Positions 46,608 to 54,471 of a stretch of 64,000 nt of DNA are shown here, piece after piece (position 1 is the stretch's first letter; every line of letters starts with the position of its first letter). Where the stretch lies: contig NZ_JYOA01000008.1 in assembly GCF_000955805.1 (NCBI RefSeq), forward strand, positions 257,380 through 321,379, given 5' to 3'. The DNA comes from Pseudomonas sp. 21. Lineage in GTDB: Bacteria > Pseudomonadota > Gammaproteobacteria > Pseudomonadales > Pseudomonadaceae. The translations under genes were made by a program, and so were the position numbers. The notes under the pieces are model-generated. The model was not told the origin of the DNA. It did no database searches and saw only the letters and a list, made by a program, of their open reading frames with translations.

Positions 46608-47233
46608 GCGTTTTCCTCCCATTCGACGAGTACGCTCCCGCTGTCCAGCACCCTGCCGAACAGGCCGCCTTCCACCTCGACCATGGCCAGGGCGGCGGCG
46701 TGCAACTCGGCGCTCGGCGAGCCGCAGGCATCGCCGGCCACTGTGCAGGCGTAGCCCAGCTCCACCGCTGCGCGCAGGGTGGAGGATACGCAGACTTCGG
46801 TGGTGACGCCGCAGAGCACCAGGTGGCCGATGCCGCGGCGGCGCAGCAACAGATCCAGGTCGGTGTAGGCGAAGGCACTGTAGCCGGGTTTGTCTACCAC
46901 CGGTTCGCCGGGCAGGGGGCGCAGTTCATCGATCAGGTCGTGGCCGTACTCGCCGCGCACCAGCAGGCGGCCCAGCGGGCCCTGGTGGCCGATCGGCGCA
47001 CCGGCGAACTCGGCGCGGTGGCGCTTGCTGGCGTGCAGGTCGCTGAGATCGGCGCGGTGGCCTTCGCGGGTATGCACCACCAGCAGGCCCAGGGCACGGG
47101 CGCTGTCCAGCAGGCGGGAAATGGCCGGGATCGGCGCGCGCAGGCGATCGATGTCCAACCCGGCCTGGTCGGCGTAGCCGCCGGGGGCGCAGAAGTCGCG
47201 CTGCATGTCGATGACGATCAGGGCGGTGCTCAC
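46595..47233 (-). CDS. Isochorismatase-like cysteine hydrolase
   Basis: A 212-aa hydrolase starting with GTG at 47233 behind AAGGAG. ALIVIDMQRDFC supplies the catalytic Asp, the Lys is in VVDKPGYSAF, and the nucleophilic Cys is in LVLCGVTTEVCVSSTLRAA. The family includes amidohydrolases (nicotinamidase, N-carbamoylsarcosine amidase, biuret hydrolase) as well as isochorismatase. Next to a creatininase homologue, a ureido- or amide-cleaving role is attractive, since creatinine breakdown can use N-carbamoylsarcosine amidase, but this is inference. The start overlaps the creatininase stop. Confidence 0.88.
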   Translation of the reverse strand: MSTALIVIDMQRDFCAPGGYADQAGLDIDRLRAPIPAISRLLDSARALGLLVVHTREGHRADLSDLHASKRHRAEFAGAPIGHQGPLGRLLVRGEYGHDLIDELRPLPGEPVVDKPGYSAFAYTDLDLLLRRRGIGHLVLCGVTTEVCVSSTLRAAVELGYACTVAGDACGSPSAELHAAALAMVEVEGGLFGRVLDSGSVLVEWEENACLA

Positions 47234-47994
47234 AGGCGGAACTCCTTGCGCACGGCCTGGGCGATGCCGCCGACGATGTCGCGGGCCATGCGCAGGCCCT
47301 TGTCGGCGCTGGAGCCGCGCGCCGAGGAGAGCACGCCCGAGGGCGGCACCCATTCGGTGCGGCTGGGGTACATGTCGTAGGGCGGGAAGTCGGCGGGGCC
47401 GTCGTCGGGGATCAGGTCCAGGCGCACGAGGTTGGGCAGGTAGTGCAGCATCAGCGAAGTCTCGATCACCGCCGCGTGCTCCAGGGCGAAGCCGGGGAAG
47501 CCGTCGGGGAATACGTCGTTCAGCGTGGCTTCGCTGCAAAAGTCCCAGTGCTCCAGACGCATCACTTCCAGCGGGCTGGAAGGCCCCAGTTCGCGCAGCG
47601 CGAGCTGGATGCCCTCGGTGACGAACCACTGGTTCTCGTAGTGCCCGTCAACCAGCACCAGGCGGGTGACGCCGTGGCGGGCGAACTCGCGCACGGCGTC
47701 GCGCACCAGGGCGATCAGGGTCTGCCCGTCGAGGCTGGTGGTGCCGCAGAAATGCTGGCCGCCGCCGCATTTGGGTTGGGACTTGTAGCCGTAGGAGAGG
47801 GCGGGCGCGACCAGCCCGTCGACCTGGCGGGCGACGTCCTCGCACAGCGCGCTGGCCAGCAGCGCGTCGGTGCCCAGCGGCAGATGCGGGCCGTGCTGCT
47901 CGGTGGCGCCACAGGGCAGGAAGACCATGGGGGATTGCTCGCGCACCCGGCGCGCGTATTCGACCCAGCTGAGCTGGTCCATGCGGACAGTCAT
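47230..47994 (-). CDS. Creatininase-family amidohydrolase
   Basis: A 254-aa metal-dependent cyclic amidohydrolase. LPCGATEQHGPHLPLGTD, YGYKSQPKCGGGQHFCGTTSLDG, DGHYENQWF and HWDF line up with genuine P. putida creatininase, which opens creatinine to creatine, more closely than the distant MftE or riboflavin-pathway members do. The metal ligands Glu and His of TEQHG, the Asp of GTD and the His of GHYEN are present. There is no creatinase or sarcosine oxidase nearby, so the lactam opened may be another compound. It overlaps the genes on both sides by four bases. Confidence 0.88.
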   Translation of the reverse strand: MTVRMDQLSWVEYARRVREQSPMVFLPCGATEQHGPHLPLGTDALLASALCEDVARQVDGLVAPALSYGYKSQPKCGGGQHFCGTTSLDGQTLIALVRDAVREFARHGVTRLVLVDGHYENQWFVTEGIQLALRELGPSSPLEVMRLEHWDFCSEATLNDVFPDGFPGFALEHAAVIETSLMLHYLPNLVRLDLIPDDGPADFPPYDMYPSRTEWVPPSGVLSSARGSSADKGLRMARDIVGGIAQAVRKEFRL

Positions 47995-48866
47995 GTTTCG
48001 GCCTCGCAGAGAGTGGGGGAAAGGTCAGGAGAAGGGCGCGCGGCGATCAGTGCCGCCGCCAGAACCAGGGAGCCGCCGAGCCATTCGCGCAGGCCCAGCT
48101 CGCGGTCGCCGAACCAGGCGGCGGTGAGCACCGCGACCAGCAGCTCGATCACCACCAGCACCGCGGCGCGGCTCGCTTCGACGTGGCTGAAGCCGTATTG
48201 CGCGGCGCCCATGGCGGCCAGCCAGAACAGGCCGAAGCCGGCCAGCTGCAGCCATTGATGAGTCTCGATGACGGGCAGCGGCGTGCCTTGCAGCAGGCAG
48301 AACAGGCCACCCAGCGCGGCGCTGCCGATGAAGCCGACTACCGCCTTGCTGGCCAGTGGCACCTGCTCGGCGGCGCGGGTGGCCAGGTTGTTGAGGGCGA
48401 AGGCGAAACCGGCGGAGAGCGCCAGCCAGTCACTGGCGGTCGGCGGGCGGAAGGTCTCCCGGCTGATGCCGAGGGTCAGGGCGATGCCGAGCATGGCCAG
48501 TGCGAGGGCGCCGAGCCGCGAAGGCGTCAGGCGTTCGCCGAACAGCAGCCGACCGCCGAGCAGGCCCCAGACCGGCGCCAGGTAGAACAGCAGCATGGCG
48601 CGCACCACGTCGCCTTCGGACAGCGCCGCCACCAGCCCGGCCGTCGCCCAGCCGCCGAACACGCCGATGGCCAGCAGGGCGCCGCGTTGCCGCCACCACT
48701 GCCGGCGCTGGCTCAGCACCAGCGGTACGGCCAGCGCGCAGAGCAGCCCGTAGGTGCAGAGCACCAGCGGCATGCCCGAAAGGCCCTGGCCGGCAAAGTG
48801 CGCCAGGGGCATCCAGCCCAGGCCCCAGAGGGCGGCACCCAGCAGCAGGACGATTTCCGCGCGCAT
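47991..48866 (-). CDS. EamA/DMT-family transporter
   Basis: A 291-aa protein of about ten membrane helices in two EamA repeats (ALWGLGWMPLAHFAG at the start, LAPVWGLLGGRLLFGERLT in the first half). It probably exports a product or relieves accumulation of an intermediate of the operon. Its start overlaps the upstream SDR stop (TGATG) and its end overlaps the creatininase start, so it is translated as part of the chain. Substrate unknown. Confidence 0.88.
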   Translation of the reverse strand: MRAEIVLLLGAALWGLGWMPLAHFAGQGLSGMPLVLCTYGLLCALAVPLVLSQRRQWWRQRGALLAIGVFGGWATAGLVAALSEGDVVRAMLLFYLAPVWGLLGGRLLFGERLTPSRLGALALAMLGIALTLGISRETFRPPTASDWLALSAGFAFALNNLATRAAEQVPLASKAVVGFIGSAALGGLFCLLQGTPLPVIETHQWLQLAGFGLFWLAAMGAAQYGFSHVEASRAAVLVVIELLVAVLTAAWFGDRELGLREWLGGSLVLAAALIAARPSPDLSPTLCEAET

Positions 48867-49615
48867 CAGGCGCCCATCCAGGCGCCGCCGTTGGCGCCGA
48901 GCATCTGGCCATGGAAGAAACTGGCCTCGGGCGAGACGAGGAACAGCACGGCCGCCGCAATTTCCTCGGGCTTGCCCAGGCGCCCGGCGGGAATCGCCGT
49001 TTCGCGGGCGATCATCGCCTCGCTCATGTGCTCCACCGAAACCATCGGCGTGTCTACCGGCCCCGGCGCCACGCCGTTGATGCGGATGTGCGGGGCGAAT
49101 TCGCGGGCCAGCGCCTTGGTCAGGCCGATCACCCCGGCCTTGGCCGCGCAATAGGCGGCGTAACGCTCGCGGCCGAGCTGGCCAAGTTCCGAGGCAATAT
49201 TGACCACGCAGCCGTCCCCGCGCGCCTGCATGTGCGCCAGGGCATGACGGCAGCAGCGATAGACCGCCGTGAGGTCGACGCCGAGCAGCGTGGCCCAGTC
49301 GTCCTCGCTGGTGTCCAGGAAGGGCTTCTCCAGGATGATCCCGGCGTTGTTCACCAGGATGTGCAGGTCGCCCTCGGCAAGCACGCGGGCGAACATCTCC
49401 TCGACCTGCTGCGGTGCGGCAACGTCGGCCTGAACCGCGTAGGCCCGCCCGCCCGAGGCGGCGATGCGCGCCACCAGCGCGGTGGCGGCTTCGGCTTGGT
49501 CGAGATGGTTGATCCATACCGTCGCACCGGCTCCCGCCAGCGCCAGGGCGGTGGCGCGGCCGATGCCCTGGGTGGCGCCGGTGACCAGCGCGGTCTGTCC
49601 TGCAAGAGGTTTCAT
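48866..49615 (-). CDS. Short-chain dehydrogenase/reductase (FabG-like)
   Basis: A 249-aa classical SDR: TGATQGIG cofactor motif near residues 12-19, NNAG, catalytic Ser in NIASELGQ and Y-x-x-x-K in YAAYCAAKAG, then the PGPVDTPM loop. The loop after the second strand (NHLDQAEA) gives no firm NAD/NADP choice. It oxidises or reduces an alcohol/ketone; with the second SDR next to it, two steps of one pathway are likely. Confidence 0.92.
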   Translation of the reverse strand: MKPLAGQTALVTGATQGIGRATALALAGAGATVWINHLDQAEAATALVARIAASGGRAYAVQADVAAPQQVEEMFARVLAEGDLHILVNNAGIILEKPFLDTSEDDWATLLGVDLTAVYRCCRHALAHMQARGDGCVVNIASELGQLGRERYAAYCAAKAGVIGLTKALAREFAPHIRINGVAPGPVDTPMVSVEHMSEAMIARETAIPAGRLGKPEEIAAAVLFLVSPEASFFHGQMLGANGGAWMGA

Positions 49616-50388
49616 CAGTGCATCACCTCGCCATGGCTGACCGACAGCGCCTGGCCGGTGAGGGCGGTGGCCAGCGGGCTGCCGAGGAACAGGAAGGTGC
49701 CGGCCAGGTCAGCCGGCGTCAGCAGTTCGGGCACTGCCTGGGCGGCGAGTATCTGCGCCAGTTCCTCGGTTTCGCTGCGCCCATTGGCGGCGGCCATCAC
49801 CGCGAGCGAGCGCATGGCCGCCTCGGTGGCGATCCAGCCGGGGCACACGGCGTTGACGCGGATGCGCCGTGGCCCCAGCTCCCACGCCAGCGAGCGGGTC
49901 AGGCCGATCACCGCGTGCTTGCTGGCGACATAGGCGGAAAAGCCCGGTACGCCCTTCAGGCCCCAGATAGAGGCCTGGTTGATCACGCTGCTGCCGGCCT
50001 TGAGATTGGGCAGTAGGGCGCGGGTCAGCCGCAGCATCGAGGCGACGTTGTTGTCCAGCAACGCCTGCCAGCGGCTGTCCGCTTCGCCATCCGGGTCGTC
50101 CAGCGGCGTGGCGTACTCGACGCCGGCGTTGTTGATCAGCACGTCCAGCGCAGCGCCCTGGCGGTTGTCGGCAAAGGCGGCGATGGCGTCGCCGTCACCC
50201 AGGTCGAGGGTGGCGCAGCGTACCTCGCAGAGAGCTGCCAGCTCGGCCGCCACGTCTTGCAGTGCCTCTGCGTTGCGGTCGACCAGTTCCAGCGTCGCCC
50301 CCTGTACCGCAAATGCCCGTGCCAGTCCCTTGCCGATGCCGCTTCCGGCACCGGTGATGAGTACGCGTTTGTCCCGGTAGTCGATCAT
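49615..50388 (-). CDS. Short-chain dehydrogenase/reductase, second of the pair
   Basis: A 257-aa classical SDR with TGAGSGIG, an Asp ending strand 2 (LELVDRNAEAL, suggesting NAD), NNAGVEYATPL, Ser in NQASIWGLKG and the Y-x-x-x-K pair in YVASKHAVIGL. The C-terminal FLFLGSPLATALTGQ is standard. It differs clearly from its neighbour, so the pair is not a recent duplication. It starts 3 bases after the desaturase stop and overlaps the next start. Confidence 0.92.
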   Translation of the reverse strand: MIDYRDKRVLITGAGSGIGKGLARAFAVQGATLELVDRNAEALQDVAAELAALCEVRCATLDLGDGDAIAAFADNRQGAALDVLINNAGVEYATPLDDPDGEADSRWQALLDNNVASMLRLTRALLPNLKAGSSVINQASIWGLKGVPGFSAYVASKHAVIGLTRSLAWELGPRRIRVNAVCPGWIATEAAMRSLAVMAAANGRSETEELAQILAAQAVPELLTPADLAGTFLFLGSPLATALTGQALSVSHGEVMH

Positions 50389-50390
50389 GC

Positions 50391-51413
50391 TCAGACCGCC
50401 GTCAGGAAGGAGACGCCCACGGCGCCGTAGAAGCCGTCGGCGCGGTCCTTGCCCTTGGGCGCCACCTCGCCGTAGTGGTCGTCCACCACGCGGCGCAAGC
50501 GGTGCCGGTGGAAGCCCTTGAACAGCAGGTGCATCGGCAGCACCTGGGCGTAGCCGTCGCCGTACAGCTCGTGGTGCAGCTTGCGCAGGCGGTACCAGGG
50601 CGCCACGGGTTTCTCGTGGTGGGCGTTGTGGTACGCGAAGTTGAGCAACAGCAGGTCGAGCACCGGCCAGCGCACCGAGACCACGTTGCTGTAGGTATTC
50701 ATCTGCTCGTAGGTGCGGTCGCGGGACTTGTCGTCGGGGATCTTGCCGCCGTCCTCCAGTACCGCGAAGGCGTCGTAGGTGTGCTGGTAGGCGTCGGTGA
50801 AGCGCAGCACGATGATCATCAGCGTCCAGGCGACGAAGTACAGCAGCAGCGCCTTCAGCGAAACCGCCGCCACCAGGGCGAACAGTGCACCGCGTACCAG
50901 CAGGGTCAGCGCCACGCGGCGGCGGTTGGCGCGGTGGCGCGGGTTGTCGGTGATGAAGGGCAGCAGGATCACGTAGTAATGCATGATCAGCTCCACCGCC
51001 GGCACGTAGGCCCATTCCGCAGCCAGTACCAGGCCGCGCGCCCAGCGCGGGCAGCGGGCGAGGAAGGCCTTGGTGTCGAAGGTGATCACGTCGGCGCGGT
51101 CGACGTGGTGGCGCATGTGCTTGCGGCGCAGGTCCTGGAAGCCGGCGTAGCAACTGCCACAGAGCCAGCTGCAGGCCTCGCCGGCCCAGGTGTTGTGCGC
51201 CGGCTTGGCGAAGATGGTGCCGTGGGCGAATTCGTGGATCAGGTAGGCCGCGACGATCATCGCGTGGCCCAGCAGCAGGGTGCCGGCGGCGTTGAGGAGC
51301 CAGTTGTCGGCGAACAGCAGGGCAAAGCCGGCGGCATAGCCGCCAAAGGCATAGGCCAGGGCCAGGCTGTTGGGCAGCCGGCCATCGGCGTAGCGGTACA
51401 GGGACGCGGACAT
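50391..51413 (-). CDS. Membrane fatty-acid-desaturase-type di-iron hydroxylase/desaturase
   Basis: A 340-aa integral membrane enzyme with the three histidine boxes of the family: HEFAHG (about residue 60), HMRHH (about 100) and HNAHH (about 250), which bind a di-iron centre. Several hydrophobic segments lie between. Such enzymes introduce double bonds or hydroxyl groups into alkyl chains or ring compounds. In an operon with an importer, SDRs and amidohydrolases it is more likely to hydroxylate the imported compound than to modify membrane lipids, but this is not provable here. Confidence 0.88.
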   Translation of the reverse strand: MSASLYRYADGRLPNSLALAYAFGGYAAGFALLFADNWLLNAAGTLLLGHAMIVAAYLIHEFAHGTIFAKPAHNTWAGEACSWLCGSCYAGFQDLRRKHMRHHVDRADVITFDTKAFLARCPRWARGLVLAAEWAYVPAVELIMHYYVILLPFITDNPRHRANRRRVALTLLVRGALFALVAAVSLKALLLYFVAWTLMIIVLRFTDAYQHTYDAFAVLEDGGKIPDDKSRDRTYEQMNTYSNVVSVRWPVLDLLLLNFAYHNAHHEKPVAPWYRLRKLHHELYGDGYAQVLPMHLLFKGFHRHRLRRVVDDHYGEVAPKGKDRADGFYGAVGVSFLTAV

Positions 51414-51466
51414 GGATACCTCCGTGAGCGCTCCCGCCGTCCTGGCGGGAGCGGTGGCTGAGCGTC

Positions 51467-52474
51467 TTACTGGGCGAGGGCCTGGACGAATTGCGCGTCG
51501 AAGGTCTGGGCGAGGTCGGGGATCGCCGGGATCTGGCTGTTGTCCTTGAGCAACTGGGCGATGACCGCGCCGCTGCCGAAGAAGGAGCTGGTGGCATCGG
51601 ACTTCTCGAAGTTCTTGCTCATTTCCGCCAGCGGGATGTTGTAGACCCCGGCCATCTGCTCCCTGGCCTCGGCGGCGCTGACGCCCAGTACCTTGCCGAT
51701 GATGTCGGCGGATTCGTCCGGGTGCGCCTTCATGTAGGCGAGGCCGTCGGCGTAGCCCTGGATCATCGCGGTGATCGCTTTCTGGCGTTTGCCGATCACC
51801 TCCTGGTTGAACACCAGCACGTCGGTGATCAGGCCCGGTGCGTCCTTCGACGAATACACGACGTGGAACTTGTCGCCCGGCATGCCGAGAATCTGCGAGA
51901 CGTTGGGTTCGTAGGTCACGCCCACCGGCAGGCTGCCCGAGGCCATGGCGCCGGGGATGCCTTCGGGCGTCATGTTCACCGGGCTGACGTCCTTGTCGCT
52001 CAGGCCGTGGCTCTTGAGCGCGTAGGCGAGCAGGAAGTCGGAGGGCGACAGCGGGTTGAAGCCGATCTTCTTGCCCTTGAAGTCGGCGACCGACTTGATC
52101 GACTTGTCGGCGACGATGGCGTCGCCGCCGTTGGAGAAGTCGATGGGCATCACCACGCGGTACGGCTGGCCCTTGGCGACGCCGCCGACCACCTGGTCGT
52201 AGGTGAGCATGCCGCCATCCAGCGCGCCGCCGGTCATGGCGGTGGGGATCAGGGCCGGATCGTTGAAGAACTGCAGCTCCACCTTGAGGCCGTGGGGCTT
52301 GTAGAGGTCGAGCTTGTCGGCGACGTAGAAGGGCGCGTAGCCGGCCCAGACGACGGTGCCGATCTTGAGCTTCTCGGCGGCTTGCAGAGTCAGCGGCACG
52401 ACCCCGGCGGCAGCAAGCAGACAGGCACCGAGCAGGGTCTTGCGCAGGGAACGCAGGGAAAGCGGCATGGTCAT
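51467..52474 (-). CDS. NMT1/TauA-like ABC periplasmic binding protein
   Basis: A 335-aa exported binding protein with signal peptide ...LRKTLLGACLLAAAGVVPLTLQA-AEK. The mature start LKIGTVVWAGYAPFYVADKLDLY is classic for the NitT/TauT group (taurine, pyrimidine, aromatic sulfonate, thiamine-precursor binders). It heads the ten-gene operon behind AGGAGC. The ligand should be the compound handled by the enzymes that follow. Confidence 0.92.
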   Translation of the reverse strand: MTMPLSLRSLRKTLLGACLLAAAGVVPLTLQAAEKLKIGTVVWAGYAPFYVADKLDLYKPHGLKVELQFFNDPALIPTAMTGGALDGGMLTYDQVVGGVAKGQPYRVVMPIDFSNGGDAIVADKSIKSVADFKGKKIGFNPLSPSDFLLAYALKSHGLSDKDVSPVNMTPEGIPGAMASGSLPVGVTYEPNVSQILGMPGDKFHVVYSSKDAPGLITDVLVFNQEVIGKRQKAITAMIQGYADGLAYMKAHPDESADIIGKVLGVSAAEAREQMAGVYNIPLAEMSKNFEKSDATSSFFGSGAVIAQLLKDNSQIPAIPDLAQTFDAQFVQALAQ

Positions 52475-52844
52475 GGCATTGCTCCTAACGGTTGGAAATC
52501 GGCACGGGATGACATCACGTCTCCCGGGCTTTTCTCCCGCCGTGTAGCCCTGTCCCTAGGGCCGGAAAACTCTCGGACCAGACATCCTCGTGCAGAGGAC
52601 CGGAACCCTAGTTCGCCTGTGGTGCAACTCCAGTGTGTGCCTTGCAGCGTTCGCCCACCCGGTGGCTACCTTGCCGTGGGTGATGCATCCCGTTGCAGGG
52701 GACAGAGCAATTGAAATGCCAGTTTTCCTTCCGAGGCAAAAGCACGGGGAATTTCAAACGCTTAGCGAAAATGCCCGAGACAGGGCGGGTGCCGGCGCGA
52801 CGGCGCCGGCACCAAGTCGATGCGCCTTGCCTTCTATTGAGGCA
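52475..52844. other. Intergenic region, no gene seen
   Basis: About 370 bases carrying the promoter of the ten-gene operon. AT content rises around 52720-52770 (TTTCAAACGCTTAGCG), but I find no clear promoter pair or operator dyad. No regulator gene adjoins the operon. Confidence 0.5.
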
Positions 52845-54014
52845 TCAGGCGGTGCGCAGGGCGGTGCGGCGCAGCGAGGCGGCAGCGGTGGCCACGAATA
52901 GCCCGGCGGCGAGCGCCAGTGCCACCGGCACGCCCTGCGGGCCGAGGTCCATCAGGCTGCCGCTGAGCAGCGGCCCGAGCAGGCTGCCGACGCCCCAGAG
53001 CATGCCGGCGGCGGCGTTGGCGGTGACCAGGTCGCGGCCGCGGAAACGCTGGCCGATCAGTACCAGGGCCAGGGTATAGACCCCGCCGGCCACGGCGCCG
53101 AGCAGCATCAGCGCCGGCCACAGAAGCGACGGCTGGCCGATCAGCCAGGGCAGGGCGAGGCCGATCAGCATCGCCGCGACGCCGCAGCCGAGGTGCAGGG
53201 CGGGGCGGTCGAGGCGGTCGGAGAGCCAGCCCAGCGGCAACTGGCAGATCATGTCGCCGAGCAGGATCACCGTTGCCATGAACGCGGCGATACCCACCGC
53301 GTAGCCGTGGCTGGAGGCGTAGACCGGGAAGAGCGAGAGCACCACGCTGTCGAAGAAGGAGAAGAACAGCACGCCCATGCACAGCGCCGGGGCAACCCGC
53401 AGGAAGCCGGCCAGGGAGAAGCTGCGCGGCTCCTCGACGTGTTCGTGGATGCCTTCCTCAGGCATGGCGAAGGCCACGGTGGCCAGGGCGACCAGGTGCC
53501 CGGCGCTGACCAGCAGCACCACCCACGGCGTCTGCGCGCCGAGCAGTGCCACCAGGGTCGGGCCGAGCAACTGGAAGGCGGTGAAGCTGGTGGCATAGAG
53601 GGCAACGATGGTGCCGCGATTCTTCTCGCCGCACAGCTCGTTGACCCAGGCCTCGCCGAGGATGATCGCGATGCCCATGCCGACGCCCAGTGCCAGACGC
53701 GCAGCGGCCAGCGCCCAGAGGGAATGGCTGCTGAACTCGATGGCGAGGGTACTGGCAGTGCACAACACGAAGCACAGCAGGTACAGGCGGCGCCGGCTCA
53801 TCAGCTGGCAGGCGCGGTCGACCAGGGTGGCGGCGAGGATCATGCCCGCCGCCGGAACAGCGGAAAGAATGCCGATCTGCAAGGCGCTGGCGCCGTTCTC
53901 CAGCAAGCGCAGCGCCACCAGCGGCAGCGTCGCGCCCAGGCTCAGGCCGACGATGGAGACGGCGAACAGCAGCACCGCCAGCAAGGGTTTGTTGAGGGTG
54001 GTCGGGGTATTCAT
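52845..54014 (-). CDS. MFS transporter
   Basis: A 389-aa major-facilitator protein of about twelve helices. The helix 2-3 loop motif appears as DRACQLMSRRRLY and the second-half equivalent as GWLSDRLDRPAL, and helix 4 carries GVGMGIAIILGEAWVNE, typical of the YfcJ/UMF group of sugar or drug exporters. I start it at 54014 behind GAAGG; the frame open to 54083 has no start signal. It is separated by 370 bases from the ABC operon, so it has its own promoter. Substrate unknown. Confidence 0.88.
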   Translation of the reverse strand: MNTPTTLNKPLLAVLLFAVSIVGLSLGATLPLVALRLLENGASALQIGILSAVPAAGMILAATLVDRACQLMSRRRLYLLCFVLCTASTLAIEFSSHSLWALAAARLALGVGMGIAIILGEAWVNELCGEKNRGTIVALYATSFTAFQLLGPTLVALLGAQTPWVVLLVSAGHLVALATVAFAMPEEGIHEHVEEPRSFSLAGFLRVAPALCMGVLFFSFFDSVVLSLFPVYASSHGYAVGIAAFMATVILLGDMICQLPLGWLSDRLDRPALHLGCGVAAMLIGLALPWLIGQPSLLWPALMLLGAVAGGVYTLALVLIGQRFRGRDLVTANAAAGMLWGVGSLLGPLLSGSLMDLGPQGVPVALALAAGLFVATAAASLRRTALRTA

Positions 54015-54471
54015 GGAAACCTTCTCTTGCCCTGGCGCTCCAGCGGCAGGGCTGCAAATGCAAACGAGCCCGCCGGGATTCACCGGTGGGCGGAGTCGAA
54101 ATGCGGAATGACCGGCGCGAGGGCGCGCGGTATCCGGCTCAGTGGCCGGTGGGCGGGGAGAAGGTGAAGGCGAAGAGGACGCTGCGACGCAGGTTCAGCA
54201 CGGCATCGACCTTGCGCACGCGCGGAGGCTCCCGCAGCAGGGCGAGGGACGGATCGGCGAAGCGGCAGAACGGGGTCATGATGCGGGTGCAGCGTAGGAT
54301 GTAGGAAAGCGCGCACTCTAGTGAGTGCGCGGCAGGGCGTCAATCTCGGCCGGCCGCACGGTTATTCGGTGGGGCTGGCGTCAATCGGGTTCGCGAGCAA
54401 GCTCGCTCCTACGAAGAGCACGCGCTCCGTGTAGGAGCGAGCTTGCTCGCGAACCACCAGCGACACCGATC
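54015..54471. repeat. Intergenic gap with a Pseudomonas REP doublet
   Basis: The inverted REP arms GGTTCGCGAGCAAGCTCGC (from 54388) and GTAGGAGCGAGCTTGCTCGC (from 54431) lie just past the end of the deacylase gene and probably mark its transcript end. The remaining 370 bases upstream of the MFS gene show no gene; an imperfect repeat of GCGCACTC/GAGTGCGC near 54310-54330 may be a small hairpin. Confidence 0.85.

Noticed and set aside
47230-47994. A complete creatinine degradation pathway
   Set aside because: Only the creatininase homologue and a generic isochorismatase-like hydrolase are present; no creatinase, sarcosine oxidase, creatinine deaminase or N-methylhydantoinase is in the window.
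44144-51597. Large fused proteins (ATPase-permease, EamA-SDR, SDR-desaturase) suggested by long open frames
   Set aside because: The extra N-terminal parts are translations of the upstream gene in a wrong frame. Normal start codons and overlapping stops mark separate genes.
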